Positions 16,417-25,083 of a DNA stretch of 64,000 bases are shown piece after piece. A program made the translations under genes and the position numbers. The notes under the pieces were generated by a model, which saw nothing but the letters and a program-made list of their open reading frames with translations, was not told the DNA's origin and made no database searches. The stretch is from Sporosarcina koreensis (lineage in GTDB: Bacteria; Bacillota; Bacilli; Bacillales_A; Planococcaceae). Positions within the stretch are counted from its first letter, which is position 1; each line of letters starts with the position of its first letter. Where the stretch lies: positions 62,001-126,000 of the forward strand of contig NZ_LN651333.1 in assembly GCF_000826145.2 (NCBI RefSeq), in the 5' to 3' direction.

Positions 16417-16524
16417 GACTGATTAGTCCGTACGGGAAGAAATGAGATTCAACATCCCCATGAGTGTATGCCTCCAATTTCTTATTTTTAATAAATGCCC
16501 TGGCACCAAACTGACTGATCAGTC
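16417..16524. promoter_or_regulatory. Two palindromes upstream of the methyltransferase gene
   Basis: GACTGATTAGTC at 16417-16428 and the perfect palindrome GACTGATCAGTC at 16513-16524, 96 nt apart, each followed by a similar GGGAA-containing segment. The pattern resembles TetR-family operators. No regulator gene lies beside them. Assignment is inference. Confidence 0.4.
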
Positions 16525-16583
16525 CAACAGGGAAAAGAAGGATAACTGACGCGGTTTGCTCCATGGAGTCACATCAGAAAATT

Positions 16584-16922
16584 TCAAGCAACAGAAGTTC
16601 CATTGGCAACCGGCTGATCGGGCCGCAGCAGCACGACGTCGTCCTCACCCGGCACGCCACCGATCACCAGAACTTCGGATTTTAAGCCGGCAATGCGTCT
16701 CGACGGGAAGTTTACGACAGCGACGACTTGTGTGCCGACAAGCTGGTCCGGTTCATATCGTTTCGTGATCTGAGCTGAGGACTGTTTGATGCCGAGTTCC
16801 CCAAAATCGATGTCCAGCTTGATCGCAGGTTTTCGCGCTTCCGGAAAAGGAGTCGCCTGCAGCACGGTGCCCACACGGATATCCAGTTTCAAAAAATCTT
16901 CAATTGCCGCCAACTGCGTCAC
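16584..16922 (-). CDS. csaA: CsaA, tRNA-binding-domain chaperone
   Basis: 112 residues, normal CsaA length. The [14 protein letters not shown] start, the [42 protein letters not shown] core and the C-terminal [10 protein letters not shown] are typical of the tRNA-binding OB fold. CsaA is a small cytoplasmic dimer linked to protein export in Bacillus. It starts 4 nt after the double-kinase gene and is probably translated from the same mRNA. Confidence 0.92.
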   Translation of the reverse strand: MTQLAAIEDFLKLDIRVGTVLQATPFPEARKPAIKLDIDFGELGIKQSSAQITKRYEPDQLVGTQVVAVVNFPSRRIAGLKSEVLVIGGVPGEDDVVLLRPDQPVANGTSVA

Positions 16923-16926
16923 CTTC

Positions 16927-18957
16927 TTATGTGTTTTTTACTCTCTTGTTGAACTCACCGCTATCCCCCGACTCGAAGATCTCCCAGCAGTCCTGCAGCA
17001 ATGAATTATAGATGTCTTGCAGCTTACGCTCTGCTCGCTCGTCCTCTCCACGATCCATGAGCTGTTCAAGGGAATCGTCGTCATAGCGAATGCCTGTGAA
17101 CCAAAAGGCCGACGATACGGAATACATGTATTCCGCAGCCATCCTCTCTTCTTTCGTCAATGCCCTTTCTGAACAATAGCCTTCGCAGAACACTCGGAAT
17201 AGGTCAGGTCGGCTTTCTTCCAATATACCTTCTGCCAGAGGCATTTCGTTTGCCGTTAACAGTCCTTGCAGCACCATGTCCCCAACGAGCGTAGCGTCTC
17301 CCGCGATGTTGTAATCGAAAATACCAATTGTCCCGTCAGCGACCGTCAGATTATTGATGGAGATATCCCCTTGGGTTGCCGCCCGGGGCAGTGAGTTCCA
17401 GAGCAGTTGGACGGCTTCCCGTTTTTCTTCGTAGATTCCTTTGATGCGTCCAAACAACAGAGGATCCAGTTCCCTGATAGTGCTCATTTCACAAAACGTG
17501 TCGTAACCACTGACTTCGTTGTAGCCGAGGAAGTTGAAGATCGTCTCCTTGCCGATCCGGCAGCCGCCTTCTTCGGAGACCGTGTGGATCTTCCCCAGCA
17601 GCTGCCCGATTTTTCTGGTGAGCGGGAAGTCGATTGCTTCGATTTCCTCCCCAAGGTACTCTTCGATTGTTACGACGAGATCCAATCCATTCCATTGATA
17701 CGGCAAGCAGTATGTTCCGTTCTTTTCATATCGCTTTGCCGTCCTGATTCCGCAGTTTCTCAAAAACTCGGAAAATATACTTTGCGACTCGATCACCGAG
17801 GGAGGATGTTCCGGTTCCTTCAAGAATTTCACCACGAGGGGCGCCCGGTCTTTAAAGCCCACTTTGGCAATGAATTTGACTTCCTGGTCAGCTTCGCTGT
17901 GATAGTCAATGAAGGGATGTACAGAGGAGACAGTCCCCTGCAGGCCGAATTGCTCCAGCACCTCAGCGACCGATTGTTCCGTGATCCCCATTCCCCCACC
18001 GCCTGTCTTCATCTTACGACCTGTTTGTCCTATAGATGTCGCTAAGGAATAGGCATCCAGTTCAGCAATCACGTTCGTCACACTCACAAAGAGCGCCCGC
18101 TGTTCCGGTCTCTGCCAATCCTCTTCGACTTCCGCCATGAGCCACATGACGTCATCCAGAAACACGTGCAGCACCGCATCGTGCCATGTTTCGATTTCTG
18201 TTTCTGTCAGTGACTGATACGTAAGGTATCCCTCCAAAAAGAGCCGCCATTCCTTCGGCGTGAAGACACGATGCGGAGCCGACGCGTGCTCATTGTGGAA
18301 TAACAGCAATGCCAATGCCAAATCGAAAATCCGGGGAATCCACGCAGCGTTGTCCGGGTCGATCAGGACGGGCGTCTCCTGGTACACCAGATTATTCGCT
18401 TTGTAATCATGCGGGGTTTCCACCCACTTCAATGGACTGGCCTTCAACGCTTTCTGCCGGCTGACCGCTTGATACAAAAGCGTCTCCAACCTTGCGCAAT
18501 CCAGATTCACTTCATAGCAATCAGCCAATTCCTTAATCTTCGTCAGATGCTCTTCCACTTCATGGTCATTGAAGTCGAACACATCGTATACAGGAAGGTG
18601 GAAGGGATTATCGGGAGAAGCAAGCCGGTGGATCTGCCCGAGCAGCCTGCCTGCCTGGATGATTTCCTGGTCCGTTCCTGTGTAAGCTGCCCCTTCGATG
18701 AACGGATAACAGACATAACAGTCATCCCCGATACATTGCGGATTTTCTGTTGATAAATTGACGGGCGTGACAACCGGAATGCCTGCCGCTTCCAGGTGAG
18801 CGGTATACTGTATCAGCCGTCTCGCCTTCCCGATTGGTGATTGGGTCCGTTTCAAGATGCAATCCCCAACCTTGTAGACAGGTGAGAACGGATAAATGCT
18901 TTCTTGTTCGCTCTCTGCGTCAAATCCGAACTGACTCAGAATATGTATGCTCTTCAT
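16927..18957 (-). CDS. Fused tandem APH-like kinase
   Basis: 676 residues holding two aminoglycoside-phosphotransferase-like kinase domains. Domain 1 (about 1-305) has the catalytic loop PHDYKANN (H183, D184) and the metal motif DPDNA (D200, D202). Domain 2 (about 323-676) has TQGDISINN (D531, N535) and FDYN (D548). A single such kinase is about 300-350 residues. Domain 2 begins at an internal Met323 (position 17991) preceded by GGTGGGGGA, i.e. it still looks like a separate start with a ribosome site. The neighbouring frames hold stops right before it, so two coupled genes probably fused by a small indel. Substrates unknown; no evidence of drug resistance. Confidence 0.85.
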   Translation of the reverse strand: MKSIHILSQFGFDAESEQESIYPFSPVYKVGDCILKRTQSPIGKARRLIQYTAHLEAAGIPVVTPVNLSTENPQCIGDDCYVCYPFIEGAAYTGTDQEIIQAGRLLGQIHRLASPDNPFHLPVYDVFDFNDHEVEEHLTKIKELADCYEVNLDCARLETLLYQAVSRQKALKASPLKWVETPHDYKANNLVYQETPVLIDPDNAAWIPRIFDLALALLLFHNEHASAPHRVFTPKEWRLFLEGYLTYQSLTETEIETWHDAVLHVFLDDVMWLMAEVEEDWQRPEQRALFVSVTNVIAELDAYSLATSIGQTGRKMKTGGGGMGITEQSVAEVLEQFGLQGTVSSVHPFIDYHSEADQEVKFIAKVGFKDRAPLVVKFLKEPEHPPSVIESQSIFSEFLRNCGIRTAKRYEKNGTYCLPYQWNGLDLVVTIEEYLGEEIEAIDFPLTRKIGQLLGKIHTVSEEGGCRIGKETIFNFLGYNEVSGYDTFCEMSTIRELDPLLFGRIKGIYEEKREAVQLLWNSLPRAATQGDISINNLTVADGTIGIFDYNIAGDATLVGDMVLQGLLTANEMPLAEGILEESRPDLFRVFCEGYCSERALTKEERMAAEYMYSVSSAFWFTGIRYDDDSLEQLMDRGEDERAERKLQDIYNSLLQDCWEIFESGDSGEFNKRVKNT

Positions 18958-19023
18958 GGACTTCCTCCTTCGCTTAGGTACCTTCCTTTACCGCATAATG
19001 GGGGTGAAGCGGAGGTACCGTAT

Positions 19024-19236
19024 TCAGGAGACCCTCCCCTTCTTCTTCCGCCACGCACTCTTTATAGTAAAGAACCCCATGGCCCCACATATGATGACAC
19101 CGAGCATGAAGAAGATTGTCCAGCCCCAATGGGTTCCCCAGTTCGTCATAGCGCTGTACAAGCAGGCAAGTGCCACTGCGAACGGACCATACGTTTCCCG
19201 CCATTCCGCAAGTTTCGATGCTTTTTTCTCGGTCAT
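19024..19236 (-). CDS. Small two-helix membrane protein
   Basis: 70 residues (MTEKKASKLAEWRETYG...), AAAGGAG before the ATG. A charged N-terminus, two hydrophobic segments and a basic end (WRKKKGRVS). Follows the CPBP protease gene by 15 nt and is likely co-transcribed. Confidence 0.65.
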   Translation of the reverse strand: MTEKKASKLAEWRETYGPFAVALACLYSAMTNWGTHWGWTIFFMLGVIICGAMGFFTIKSAWRKKKGRVS

Positions 19237-19251
19237 TCCGCTTACGCTCCT

Positions 19252-20175
19252 TTACAAAACCGACTCCATTCGTACGGCAGGCCGAGCACTCATCCTTTTC
19301 TTTCGGCCATACACCCACGTCGCCGCAAACCCGATCAGGATCAGCAGCGTCGCCGCCAGACCGCCTTCGAGTCCGAAAGCGCCGCCCGTGAGCCAGGCAT
19401 TGCCGCCCTCTATCGAGACATTGTAAATACCGTTCGGCGTCGTGCCGCTGACAGCGAACCCGAACACGTTCCCCTGGAAGTAGTTCCACGTCATATGGTA
19501 GCCGATCGGCAGCCACAGACTGTCCGTCTCAAGAAACATGTACGCGAACAGGACACCGACAAACACGATGTTCAGCAGGCCGAGCCAGCTGACGTTCGGG
19601 TTCAAGCCGTGCGCCAAGCTGAAGACGACCGCGGACACGAGATAGACCGCCCACTTCGGATTGCCGCGGCTCTGCATCGTCGACATGACATAACCCCGGA
19701 AGAACATCTCTTCCGACAGCCCGACGAGAATGTACATGACCAGGAAAGCGACGGTATAGGCGCTGAATGCCGGTGCGCCGAACGAGTTATCCATCGAAAC
19801 ATTCCCTGTCACGAGCAGCAGCAGGAAAATAACCGTGATCGAGGCGGCACCGAGGAACAGGCCATAGGCGAAATCCGCGAACGACCAGCGGAACCCGAGA
19901 CTGCGGAGCGACCCCTTGTTCACAAACCGCCAGAAAATATACGTGACGACGATGCTGCCGACAACCGCGCCGCCCTGCGTCAGCACATAGAGCCACGGAT
20001 GCCCGTCGTATGCCTGCAAAATGTCGATCTCCACTGAGCTGGTCAATGCCGGGAGTTCATATAGGAATAACAGCATGGCGCCGGGCAGCGAAAAGATCTG
20101 CTGGGCGACCAGCATGGCGACGAGCGCCAGCAAAATCAGCCAGCCGGCCCGGATTTGTCCTTTATTGTTTTTCAA
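19252..20175 (-). CDS. CPBP family intramembrane metalloprotease
   Basis: 307 residues, about eight membrane helices, from a TTG start at 20175. The ABI/CPBP motifs are complete: LSEEMFFRGY (EExxxR), FSLAHG (FxxxH) and HMTWN (HxxxN). Family members are Rce1-like intramembrane peptidases; in Bacillales and lactic bacteria some give immunity to bacteriocins. Followed by a small membrane protein. Confidence 0.9.
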   Translation of the reverse strand: MKNNKGQIRAGWLILLALVAMLVAQQIFSLPGAMLLFLYELPALTSSVEIDILQAYDGHPWLYVLTQGGAVVGSIVVTYIFWRFVNKGSLRSLGFRWSFADFAYGLFLGAASITVIFLLLLVTGNVSMDNSFGAPAFSAYTVAFLVMYILVGLSEEMFFRGYVMSTMQSRGNPKWAVYLVSAVVFSLAHGLNPNVSWLGLLNIVFVGVLFAYMFLETDSLWLPIGYHMTWNYFQGNVFGFAVSGTTPNGIYNVSIEGGNAWLTGGAFGLEGGLAATLLILIGFAATWVYGRKKRMSARPAVRMESVL

Positions 20176-20254
20176 ATTAGTGAGTCTCCTTTTTGTCGAA
20201 TGTAAGAGTCTCCTTCATGCCAAGTACTCGCATGGTGGAAACAGGTTTTCATTA

Positions 20255-20338
20255 TCACTCTGATAGTTTCTCGTCTATGTTCTCCTTGATCTCTTCCAGT
20301 TTCATATCCAATTCGTCTAACTTAGACCTTGTCTGTTT
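20255..20338 (-). other. Short coiled-coil coding fragment beside the IS remnant
   Basis: An open frame KQTRSKLDELDMKLEEIKEN...KLSE ends at 20255 in a TGA. It has heptad-like charged/Leu spacing and looks like the C-terminus of a coiled-coil protein. No N-terminal part is found: it runs directly into the stop of the transposase. Probably a remnant of a gene destroyed by the insertion, or a 28-residue peptide from GTG at 20341. Confidence 0.35.
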
Positions 20339-20350
20339 CACGCGTGTTGA

Positions 20351-21214
20351 TTAGCCAAAATTATACAGATAATCTTTCGTTATTCTCTGTTGCCACTCGA
20401 GTTGTCTTCTGATCTCCAAACGCCATTCCATCGGCAGCCCATCGCAAAGAAGCAGGCGCAAAAAGCCTGTAAACGAAAGGGATTTGCCTGAAACACCCTT
20501 GGTCGCTTGCGGATGGAGGAATTTCAGGAGCACATAGGCGATCAATGCAGCGAAGAGTTGATTGCATACGGCATTTTGCGTGGTTCCATAGAGAACCGGT
20601 ATGTTCAGATTTTGCTTTACCCAACGGAAGAAGGATTCGATCGCCCAGCGAGATTTGTACATATCGGCAATCTCCTGAGCCGTTACATCCTTCAGGCTTG
20701 TCACAACGCTGAGACTCTTGCCTTCGTAGTCCAGAAACTGCACCACCCGGTGTCGTTTCTGAGTCTGTTTCTGCGGGGTCCCCAGCGTACACGTGAAATC
20801 TGCGGTCACGTTCGAGTCCTTCGGACGGCTGCCTTTCAGTGATTTCTTTCGATTCAACTGGATGTTGTCCTTCAGGCGAAAGACGAAATCCTGGCCACTT
20901 TCCAAGTAGTCATCCACCTTGTCGATCGAGAAATAAGCTCGGTCACCGACCAGGATGAAACGTGGATCTTCCAGCTCTTTTCCGATAGGGCCGTCATGCT
21001 TCAACCCGGCCGTCTCCACGACACGGAGGGGCATGTCGGTTTCATTCGTGAACGCGACATGCAGTTTGATCCCTGCTCGTTCCCCGTGATACGGCGCCCA
21101 AGGCAAGCGACTTTTCCCTACTGTAATCGTCGTGGAATCAATGGAGAGAAGTGCTTTTGGAAGCTTCAGCTTGCGACGGGCAGCCCGGTTCAGTTTACTG
21201 ACGAAGACGTTCAA
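20351..21214 (-). pseudogene. Truncated IS4-family transposase
   Basis: 287 residues of an IS4-type DDE transposase. The catalytic set is present: Asp in LLSIDSTTI, Asp in ILVGDRAYF, and the Y-R-E-K motif YKSRWAIESFFRWVKQ. Full-length relatives are roughly 370-400 residues, so about 90 N-terminal residues are missing: an in-frame TAA lies just upstream at 21227-21229, and the DNA then passes into a palindromic hairpin. No flanking IS inverted repeat or target duplication was identified. Inactive remnant. Confidence 0.85.
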
Positions 21215-21232
21215 GATGCGTTTTAATTAGAT

Positions 21233-21296
21233 GGTGCCTGTGCAAGAAACTATCGTGAATGTTTAAACAAACATGAAAGTTTGGCGCACAGGCACC
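21233..21296. repeat. Long palindromic hairpin next to the IS remnant
   Basis: GGTGCCTGTGC (21233-21243) pairs perfectly with GCACAGGCACC (21286-21296). The interior also pairs (AAACTATCGTGAATGTTT with AAACATGAAAGTTT), giving one nearly continuous stem-loop of 64 nt. It has no T run, so it is not a simple terminator. It looks like a REP/MITE-type mobile palindrome inserted at, or marking, the break in the transposase gene. Confidence 0.6.
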
Positions 21297-21337
21297 TAAC
21301 ACTTATTGCCTACAAAGTAAATCAAGGTATATAAAAT

Positions 21338-21502
21338 TTAATCAACCCATTTATCCTTATCTTTTATGAAAAGAAGCTGAATCACTATCCCTGATAAGAG
21401 AATTCCGAGTACAACTGCAGGGCCTACTATGTGCTGACCATTCAAGACAATCGTACTGGCTACCATAAGGAGTACGATGTACCTGAAAATTGCTTTTATC
21501 AT
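21338..21502 (-). CDS. Small two-helix membrane protein
   Basis: 54 residues from ATG 21502 (GAGAGGAAAG upstream). Two hydrophobic segments and a charged KDKDKWVD end. Follows the thioredoxin-like gene by 16 nt; not recognised. Confidence 0.55.
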   Translation of the reverse strand: MIKAIFRYIVLLMVASTIVLNGQHIVGPAVVLGILLSGIVIQLLFIKDKDKWVD

Positions 21503-21518
21503 GCTCTTTCCTCTCTGC

Positions 21519-22109
21519 TCAGTCCATCCCTTGAATAATTGCAGAGATCTCTTCCGCATCACGGACTGCTCCCTTCAGACTGCCTGCAATCCTGCCGTCC
21601 TCTGCTATCAGATATGTCGTCGGAAAGCCCACAACTTTGTAGGTACGCTCGACGGTTCCTTCGGTATCCAGCAGCACTGGGAACGTCAGTCCGTGGGTCT
21701 TCACGAACTCCTTCACGCTGCCTGAAGTCTGTTCGTTCTTCGTCATATTGACGGCCAGGATCTCGACATCCGCGTTACCCGGTTGACTCGTGTAAAACTC
21801 CTGCATCGCCGGCATTTCCGTCCGGCACGGACCGCACCAGGACGCCCAGAAGTTCAGGAACACTTTCTTGCCCCGGTAGTCGGAGAGCTTGACGGATTCT
21901 CCGCTCAGGGTTTCCAATGTGAAGTCCGGCGCGGTCTGCTGGTTGCTCAGCCCAGTATTCTCGATCGGACCGGAAGCTGTTTCCGGCTGGTCTTCGATCA
22001 TGCCGCTCGGATACTCGTCTTCCTGCGGGCTCTTCATAGATAGGCTGACAATCAGAGGGACGATCACTGCCGCCGCCAGCAGCCAACCTGCCAATGGCTT
22101 CGTCTTCAT
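21519..22109 (-). CDS. Membrane-anchored TlpA/ResA-type thioredoxin
   Basis: 196 residues. An N-terminal anchor helix (about 7-25) is followed by a low-complexity linker and a thioredoxin-like domain from about 58. The active site WCGPC has Cys92 and Cys95; the cis-Pro lies in VGFPTTY. The domain is extracytoplasmic and would reduce disulfides in secreted or cytochrome proteins, as ResA/StoA do. The gene overlaps the upstream 71-residue membrane gene by 4 nt. Confidence 0.9.
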   Translation of the reverse strand: MKTKPLAGWLLAAAVIVPLIVSLSMKSPQEDEYPSGMIEDQPETASGPIENTGLSNQQTAPDFTLETLSGESVKLSDYRGKKVFLNFWASWCGPCRTEMPAMQEFYTSQPGNADVEILAVNMTKNEQTSGSVKEFVKTHGLTFPVLLDTEGTVERTYKVVGFPTTYLIAEDGRIAGSLKGAVRDAEEISAIIQGMD

Positions 22110-22321
22110 GATTGCTCACTGCTGTCCCTTACCGGCTGCCGCGGGTCGGCATTCCCCTTTTCCATCAATTCCAGGATCCTGTCCAGCTTCCGGTCGACGT
22201 CCGCCAGTTTACGTGCGCGGATGGTCTGATCAGCTTTCATCCGGACGATCGATTTTGTGAACGTGACAAGCCATACGATAATCAGCAGGACTACGATCCA
22301 GGTGACCATGAATCCTATCAT
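22106..22321 (-). CDS. Small membrane protein with charged tail
   Basis: 71 residues from ATG 22321, with GGGAGG 7 nt upstream. One N-terminal helix, then a charged helical tail (KLADVDRKLDRILELMEKG). Coupled to the thioredoxin-like gene by an ATGA overlap, suggesting a partner role. Confidence 0.6.
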   Translation of the reverse strand: MIGFMVTWIVVLLIIVWLVTFTKSIVRMKADQTIRARKLADVDRKLDRILELMEKGNADPRQPVRDSSEQS

Positions 22322-22356
22322 GTCCGACCCTCCCATCTTTTGTTCTCTGCGGTTCT

Positions 22357-22533
22357 TCAGTTATCCAGGTCCTTATCCAGCCAGGACTTTTTCGCCGGCT
22401 GCGGCGGCTGTTCCGCCTGCTGCCCTAAGACCGAGCGGTTGATGCCGTCCTTGACGGCTTTGAAGATGACCAGATAAAGTACGAACAAGCCTGCGAGTGC
22501 GAGTATGATCATGCCGACTAGTTGGGATGCCAT
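22357..22533 (-). CDS. Small one-helix membrane protein
   Basis: 58 residues (MASQLVGMIILALAG...). One helix, then a Pro/Gln-rich linker and a charged SWLDKDLDN end. GGAAAGGAC lies upstream of the ATG at 22533. In line with other small membrane genes; not recognised. Confidence 0.55.
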   Translation of the reverse strand: MASQLVGMIILALAGLFVLYLVIFKAVKDGINRSVLGQQAEQPPQPAKKSWLDKDLDN

Positions 22534-22642
22534 GTGTGTTCCGTCCTTTCCTGCAAAGCGTTCTGCTGTTTCCTGGATGTTCTGTTCCTATACGGATTGC
22601 TTCCGCCATCGGTTTCATCCTGGTCGGGTCTGACGTAGTCGT

Positions 22643-22873
22643 TCACCTAACAGTCCGGCGTTTCCAGGAACGGCTCGACAGCAACAGTGCCGCCAGGCCG
22701 GCGACAGCCGTTTTCCAGATGGCACCCGCGGCAAGGCCTTCTGCGGTATAAGCCCCCACCTTCTGCCAGAGACCGGCTTCGGGGATCCAGTCGATGACGT
22801 AGCCCGCTGTGAGGAATGCGGGAAGGGACAGGATCAGGTAGACAGCTGCAAAGGTGATCAAGAAAACTTTCAT
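22643..22873 (-). CDS. Small membrane protein
   Basis: 76 residues, two to three hydrophobic segments, ending in basic SRSWKRRTVR. Not recognised. Confidence 0.55.
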   Translation of the reverse strand: MKVFLITFAAVYLILSLPAFLTAGYVIDWIPEAGLWQKVGAYTAEGLAAGAIWKTAVAGLAALLLSSRSWKRRTVR

Positions 22874-22919
22874 GATTCATTCCTTCCTCTCTATGAACAG
22901 CTGCATTTCAATTTCTCGG

Positions 22920-23156
22920 TCAGGCCTCTTGGTCCCCCTGTTCACGTTCTTGGAGATACCGATCATACGCAGCCTGGACTTTGTCGGTCTCCCGTCTCCG
23001 TTTCGGGACTAATTCGTTATGGAGGTCTCTGATATACAGGCAGGTCCGGAAGAGGATGGCGAGGACACTGACGCCTGCCACATAAGCGCCGACCGGGTCA
23101 GCCGCCGCCAGGATCCCTATCAGGACAGCCGCTGCGATACATGCCAGCAGTTTCAT
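22920..23156 (-). CDS. Small membrane protein with charged C-terminus
   Basis: 78 residues, two helices then a charged stretch (VPKRRRETDKVQAAYDRYLQ). Its start overlaps the stop of the next upstream gene (ATGA), so the two are coupled. Confidence 0.6.
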   Translation of the reverse strand: MKLLACIAAAVLIGILAAADPVGAYVAGVSVLAILFRTCLYIRDLHNELVPKRRRETDKVQAAYDRYLQEREQGDQEA

Positions 23157-23347
23157 TCGATCACTTCCTTGTTACCTTGCGGCGTGTGGCCGGTGCCTTT
23201 CGATTCCATCGGCTGTGCCGGCTCCTGTGTCTGTTTGGTTTCCTTCAGTAATTCCAGGATCTGTTCATTGGTCTTATTCAGCCGCCTCAATTGGATCTCC
23301 ACAGATAGGATCATGACGATCACCAGCGGGATCAGGATGATTTCCAT
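23153..23347 (-). CDS. Small membrane-anchored helical protein
   Basis: 64 residues. One N-terminal helix (MEIILIPLVIVMIL), then a charged coiled-coil-like segment (LRRLNKTNEQILELLKETK) and a hydrophilic tail. Same architecture as the 71-residue protein at 22106-22321; the two could be distant paralogues. Confidence 0.6.
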   Translation of the reverse strand: MEIILIPLVIVMILSVEIQLRRLNKTNEQILELLKETKQTQEPAQPMESKGTGHTPQGNKEVIE

Positions 23348-23411
23348 GTGTTTCCCCTCCTGCTATTCGGTCTGGTTTGCCAGCTGTCTTCTCACTGGAC
23401 ACGGTCAACAT

Positions 23412-23636
23412 TTAAAAATGGATATAGACAAAGGTCGTGATGATAAAGCAGCCCGTTGCTGCGAGCAGTCCCCCTGTCAGCTTCCGGCCTTTCCGGAATG
23501 ATTGGACGGCCAGTGCCGCAAACATCAGGCCGACCGCCAGCTCCATGGACTGCATGACAACAGCACTATGACTGTTTAGGCTCCAGATACTCAATACCAA
23601 TGCAGTGACGGCCAACAGAAGTACAATTTGCTTTAT
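23412..23636 (-). CDS. Small membrane protein with non-standard start
   Basis: 74 residues if translation starts at ATA 23636 (reading MKQIVLLLAVTALVL...). GGGGGAG lies 7 nt before this ATA and no ATG, GTG or TTG is near it. The nearest standard start is TTG at 23615, which would cut off the basic N-terminus and has no ribosome site. Two to three hydrophobic segments. Either an ATA start, a sequencing error of ATG, or a mutated start. Confidence 0.45.
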   Translation of the reverse strand: MKQIVLLLAVTALVLSIWSLNSHSAVVMQSMELAVGLMFAALAVQSFRKGRKLTGGLLAATGCFIITTFVYIHF

Positions 23637-23788
23637 CTAATGACTCCCCCTGTTCTTTCCCGTTCTGACAACCGTGACGGAAATCGCCGCACATTCTTAC
23701 CAGATCGTTCCTTTTCTTTATTTGATTATAGCACGCAAGATTCCGATATCTATCTTTTCTTTATAATTTGATATCTGAATCTATTAAA

Positions 23789-23816
23789 AACGGACACCCC
23801 CGCTTTTGGTGTCCGT
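23789..23816 (-). terminator. Terminator of the sigma/anti-sigma operon
   Basis: On the minus strand ACGGACACC pairs with GGTGTCCGT around a short loop and is followed by TTTTT. It lies just after the anti-sigma stop. Confidence 0.85.
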
Positions 23817-23826
23817 CCGCTAAGTT

Positions 23827-24447
23827 TCAATCTGTATAGTTGTTGACGCTGTAGGTGATGCCATCCTCTCCTGTGAATAGGCGCGGTGCTGTCTTTTCCA
23901 GTGTGTAGGAAAAGCCGTTTTCCCCCGGAACAGTGATCGTGTACATTCCTTTTTTCTTTTTGACGGTATAGTCCGGATAGTCGCCTGGCTGCATGGTCAT
24001 TTTGGCGAGTTTTGCCTGGTGGTCTTCCGCCATCTTCTCCACTTCCGCCTGCGTGATATTGACGTTCCCCATGAACGTCTCGCCTATATTGGTATTTTCG
24101 ATATGCAGATTGTTTTCCTGGAACACAATATAATAGCGGACCACTTCGTTCCGGCTCGTCTGTTCCATGATCGTGTTTTCCCACGAGTCGGTGACATCTT
24201 TCGCGAACCATCCAGTGACGGAGGCCCCCGGCTTGCCGATCAGGACGGTGGTTGCTGAGATGATTCCGATCAGCAGGATGAAGGAGACCAGCAGCGGCTT
24301 CCAATGCAGGACGCGCCTCGCAGGTCTGGGCTGCTTCGCTGTGAACACCGCCTGGCGCATGGCACGCTTCCGGGCGGGGGACGGTTCGAACGGCTTCCGC
24401 AGATTTCCGAGTTCCCGGTTCAGTTCATCGTCTGTGTAAGGTGTCAC
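23827..24447 (-). CDS. Anti-sigma factor-like membrane protein
   Basis: 206 residues: an N-terminal cytoplasmic part (about 1-48) with ELNRELGNLRKPFEPSPARK, one membrane helix (about 50-70) and an extracytoplasmic domain. It overlaps the ECF sigma gene upstream by 23 nt, the usual arrangement for a sigma factor and its membrane-bound inhibitor. No zinc-binding HxxxCxxC motif is seen, so it is not a ZAS-type anti-sigma factor; function rests on context. Confidence 0.7.
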   Translation of the reverse strand: MTPYTDDELNRELGNLRKPFEPSPARKRAMRQAVFTAKQPRPARRVLHWKPLLVSFILLIGIISATTVLIGKPGASVTGWFAKDVTDSWENTIMEQTSRNEVVRYYIVFQENNLHIENTNIGETFMGNVNITQAEVEKMAEDHQAKLAKMTMQPGDYPDYTVKKKKGMYTITVPGENGFSYTLEKTAPRLFTGEDGITYSVNNYTD

Positions 24448-24940
24448 GGGACATGCCCCCTTTCTCGAGTTCCGCTTTGAATGCGTCCAGTGCGCGTTTC
24501 AATGTCATCTTTACGCTGCTTTCCGACTTGTTCAGGATGGCCGCCGTGTCTTTCGTTGAAAATCCTTGGATATGCCGCAGCAGGATCACCTGCTGCTGGG
24601 TCTTCTTCAGTTTTCGGATCGCCTCATAGAACGCCGCTTCCTGTTCACTCAGCATCACGGCCTCTTCGGAGGACGGATGCGTGCCGGACAGACCGAAGTC
24701 GGTCCCCAGAACATGCAGCAGCGGCTGTTTCCGGCGGAAGTGGTTCATAGCCGTTGTATAGGCGATCCGGAAGATCCACGTTCTGACGGCGGACCGTCCC
24801 TCGAATTGACTGGCGTTTTCCACCACTTTCATGAATGTCTCCTGTGTCAGCTCCTCCGCAGTATGAGGATTCCGCACCTGCATGAGGATGTAGCTGTAGA
24901 CGGCGTCCGCATGCTCGTCAAACCATTGTTCTGCAGACAT
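24425..24940 (-). CDS. RNA polymerase sigma factor, ECF family
   Basis: 171 residues from ATG 24940 (GAGAGGTG upstream); a GTG at 24958 is possible. Region 2 is visible in AVYSYILMQVRNPHTAEELT, QETFMKV and VRTWIFRIAYTTAMNHFRR; region 4 in LKKTQQQVILLRHIQGFSTK and AAILNKSESSVKMTLKRAL. It redirects RNA polymerase to extracytoplasmic-stress promoters. Co-encoded with its putative anti-sigma factor and preceded by a possible ECF-type promoter. Confidence 0.92.
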   Translation of the reverse strand: MSAEQWFDEHADAVYSYILMQVRNPHTAEELTQETFMKVVENASQFEGRSAVRTWIFRIAYTTAMNHFRRKQPLLHVLGTDFGLSGTHPSSEEAVMLSEQEAAFYEAIRKLKKTQQQVILLRHIQGFSTKDTAAILNKSESSVKMTLKRALDAFKAELEKGGMSRDTLHRR

Positions 24941-24963
24941 CCCTTCACCTCTCTTCACTTACT

Positions 24964-24991
24964 TAGACATCGATTTCCGGAATTGGTCACA
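24964..24991 (-). promoter_or_regulatory. Possible ECF-type promoter of the sigma operon
   Basis: On the minus strand TGTGACC (24991-24985) and TGTCTA (24969-24964) are separated by 15 nt, upstream of the sigma gene. The shape resembles ECF promoters with an AAC/ACC -35 and a GTC -10, which would mean autoregulation. Weak evidence. Confidence 0.3.
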
Positions 24992-25036
24992 CTTTCCTTT
25001 CATTATTTCACAGTCTGGGCTTCCCGGCATGAAAAA

Positions 25037-25072
25037 ATCGGCCGGTCTGCATGGATTGTGCAGATCGGCCGT
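25037..25072 (-). terminator. Terminator of the MerR/TipAS gene
   Basis: A long GC-rich stem (AACGGCCGATCTGCA with its complement, one mismatch) followed on the minus strand by TTTTTTC, 12 nt after the stop. Confidence 0.8.
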
Positions 25073-25083
25073 TCTCTGATTTC

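Noticed and set aside
16364..16564. 66-residue minus-strand ORF with FPVGLISQ / FPYGLISQ
   Set aside because: The likeness between its halves comes from the duplicated palindromes; it overlaps the methyltransferase start and has no ribosome site.
18904..20037. 377-residue plus-strand ORF
   Set aside because: Antisense to the CPBP protease and neighbours; composition is not protein-like.
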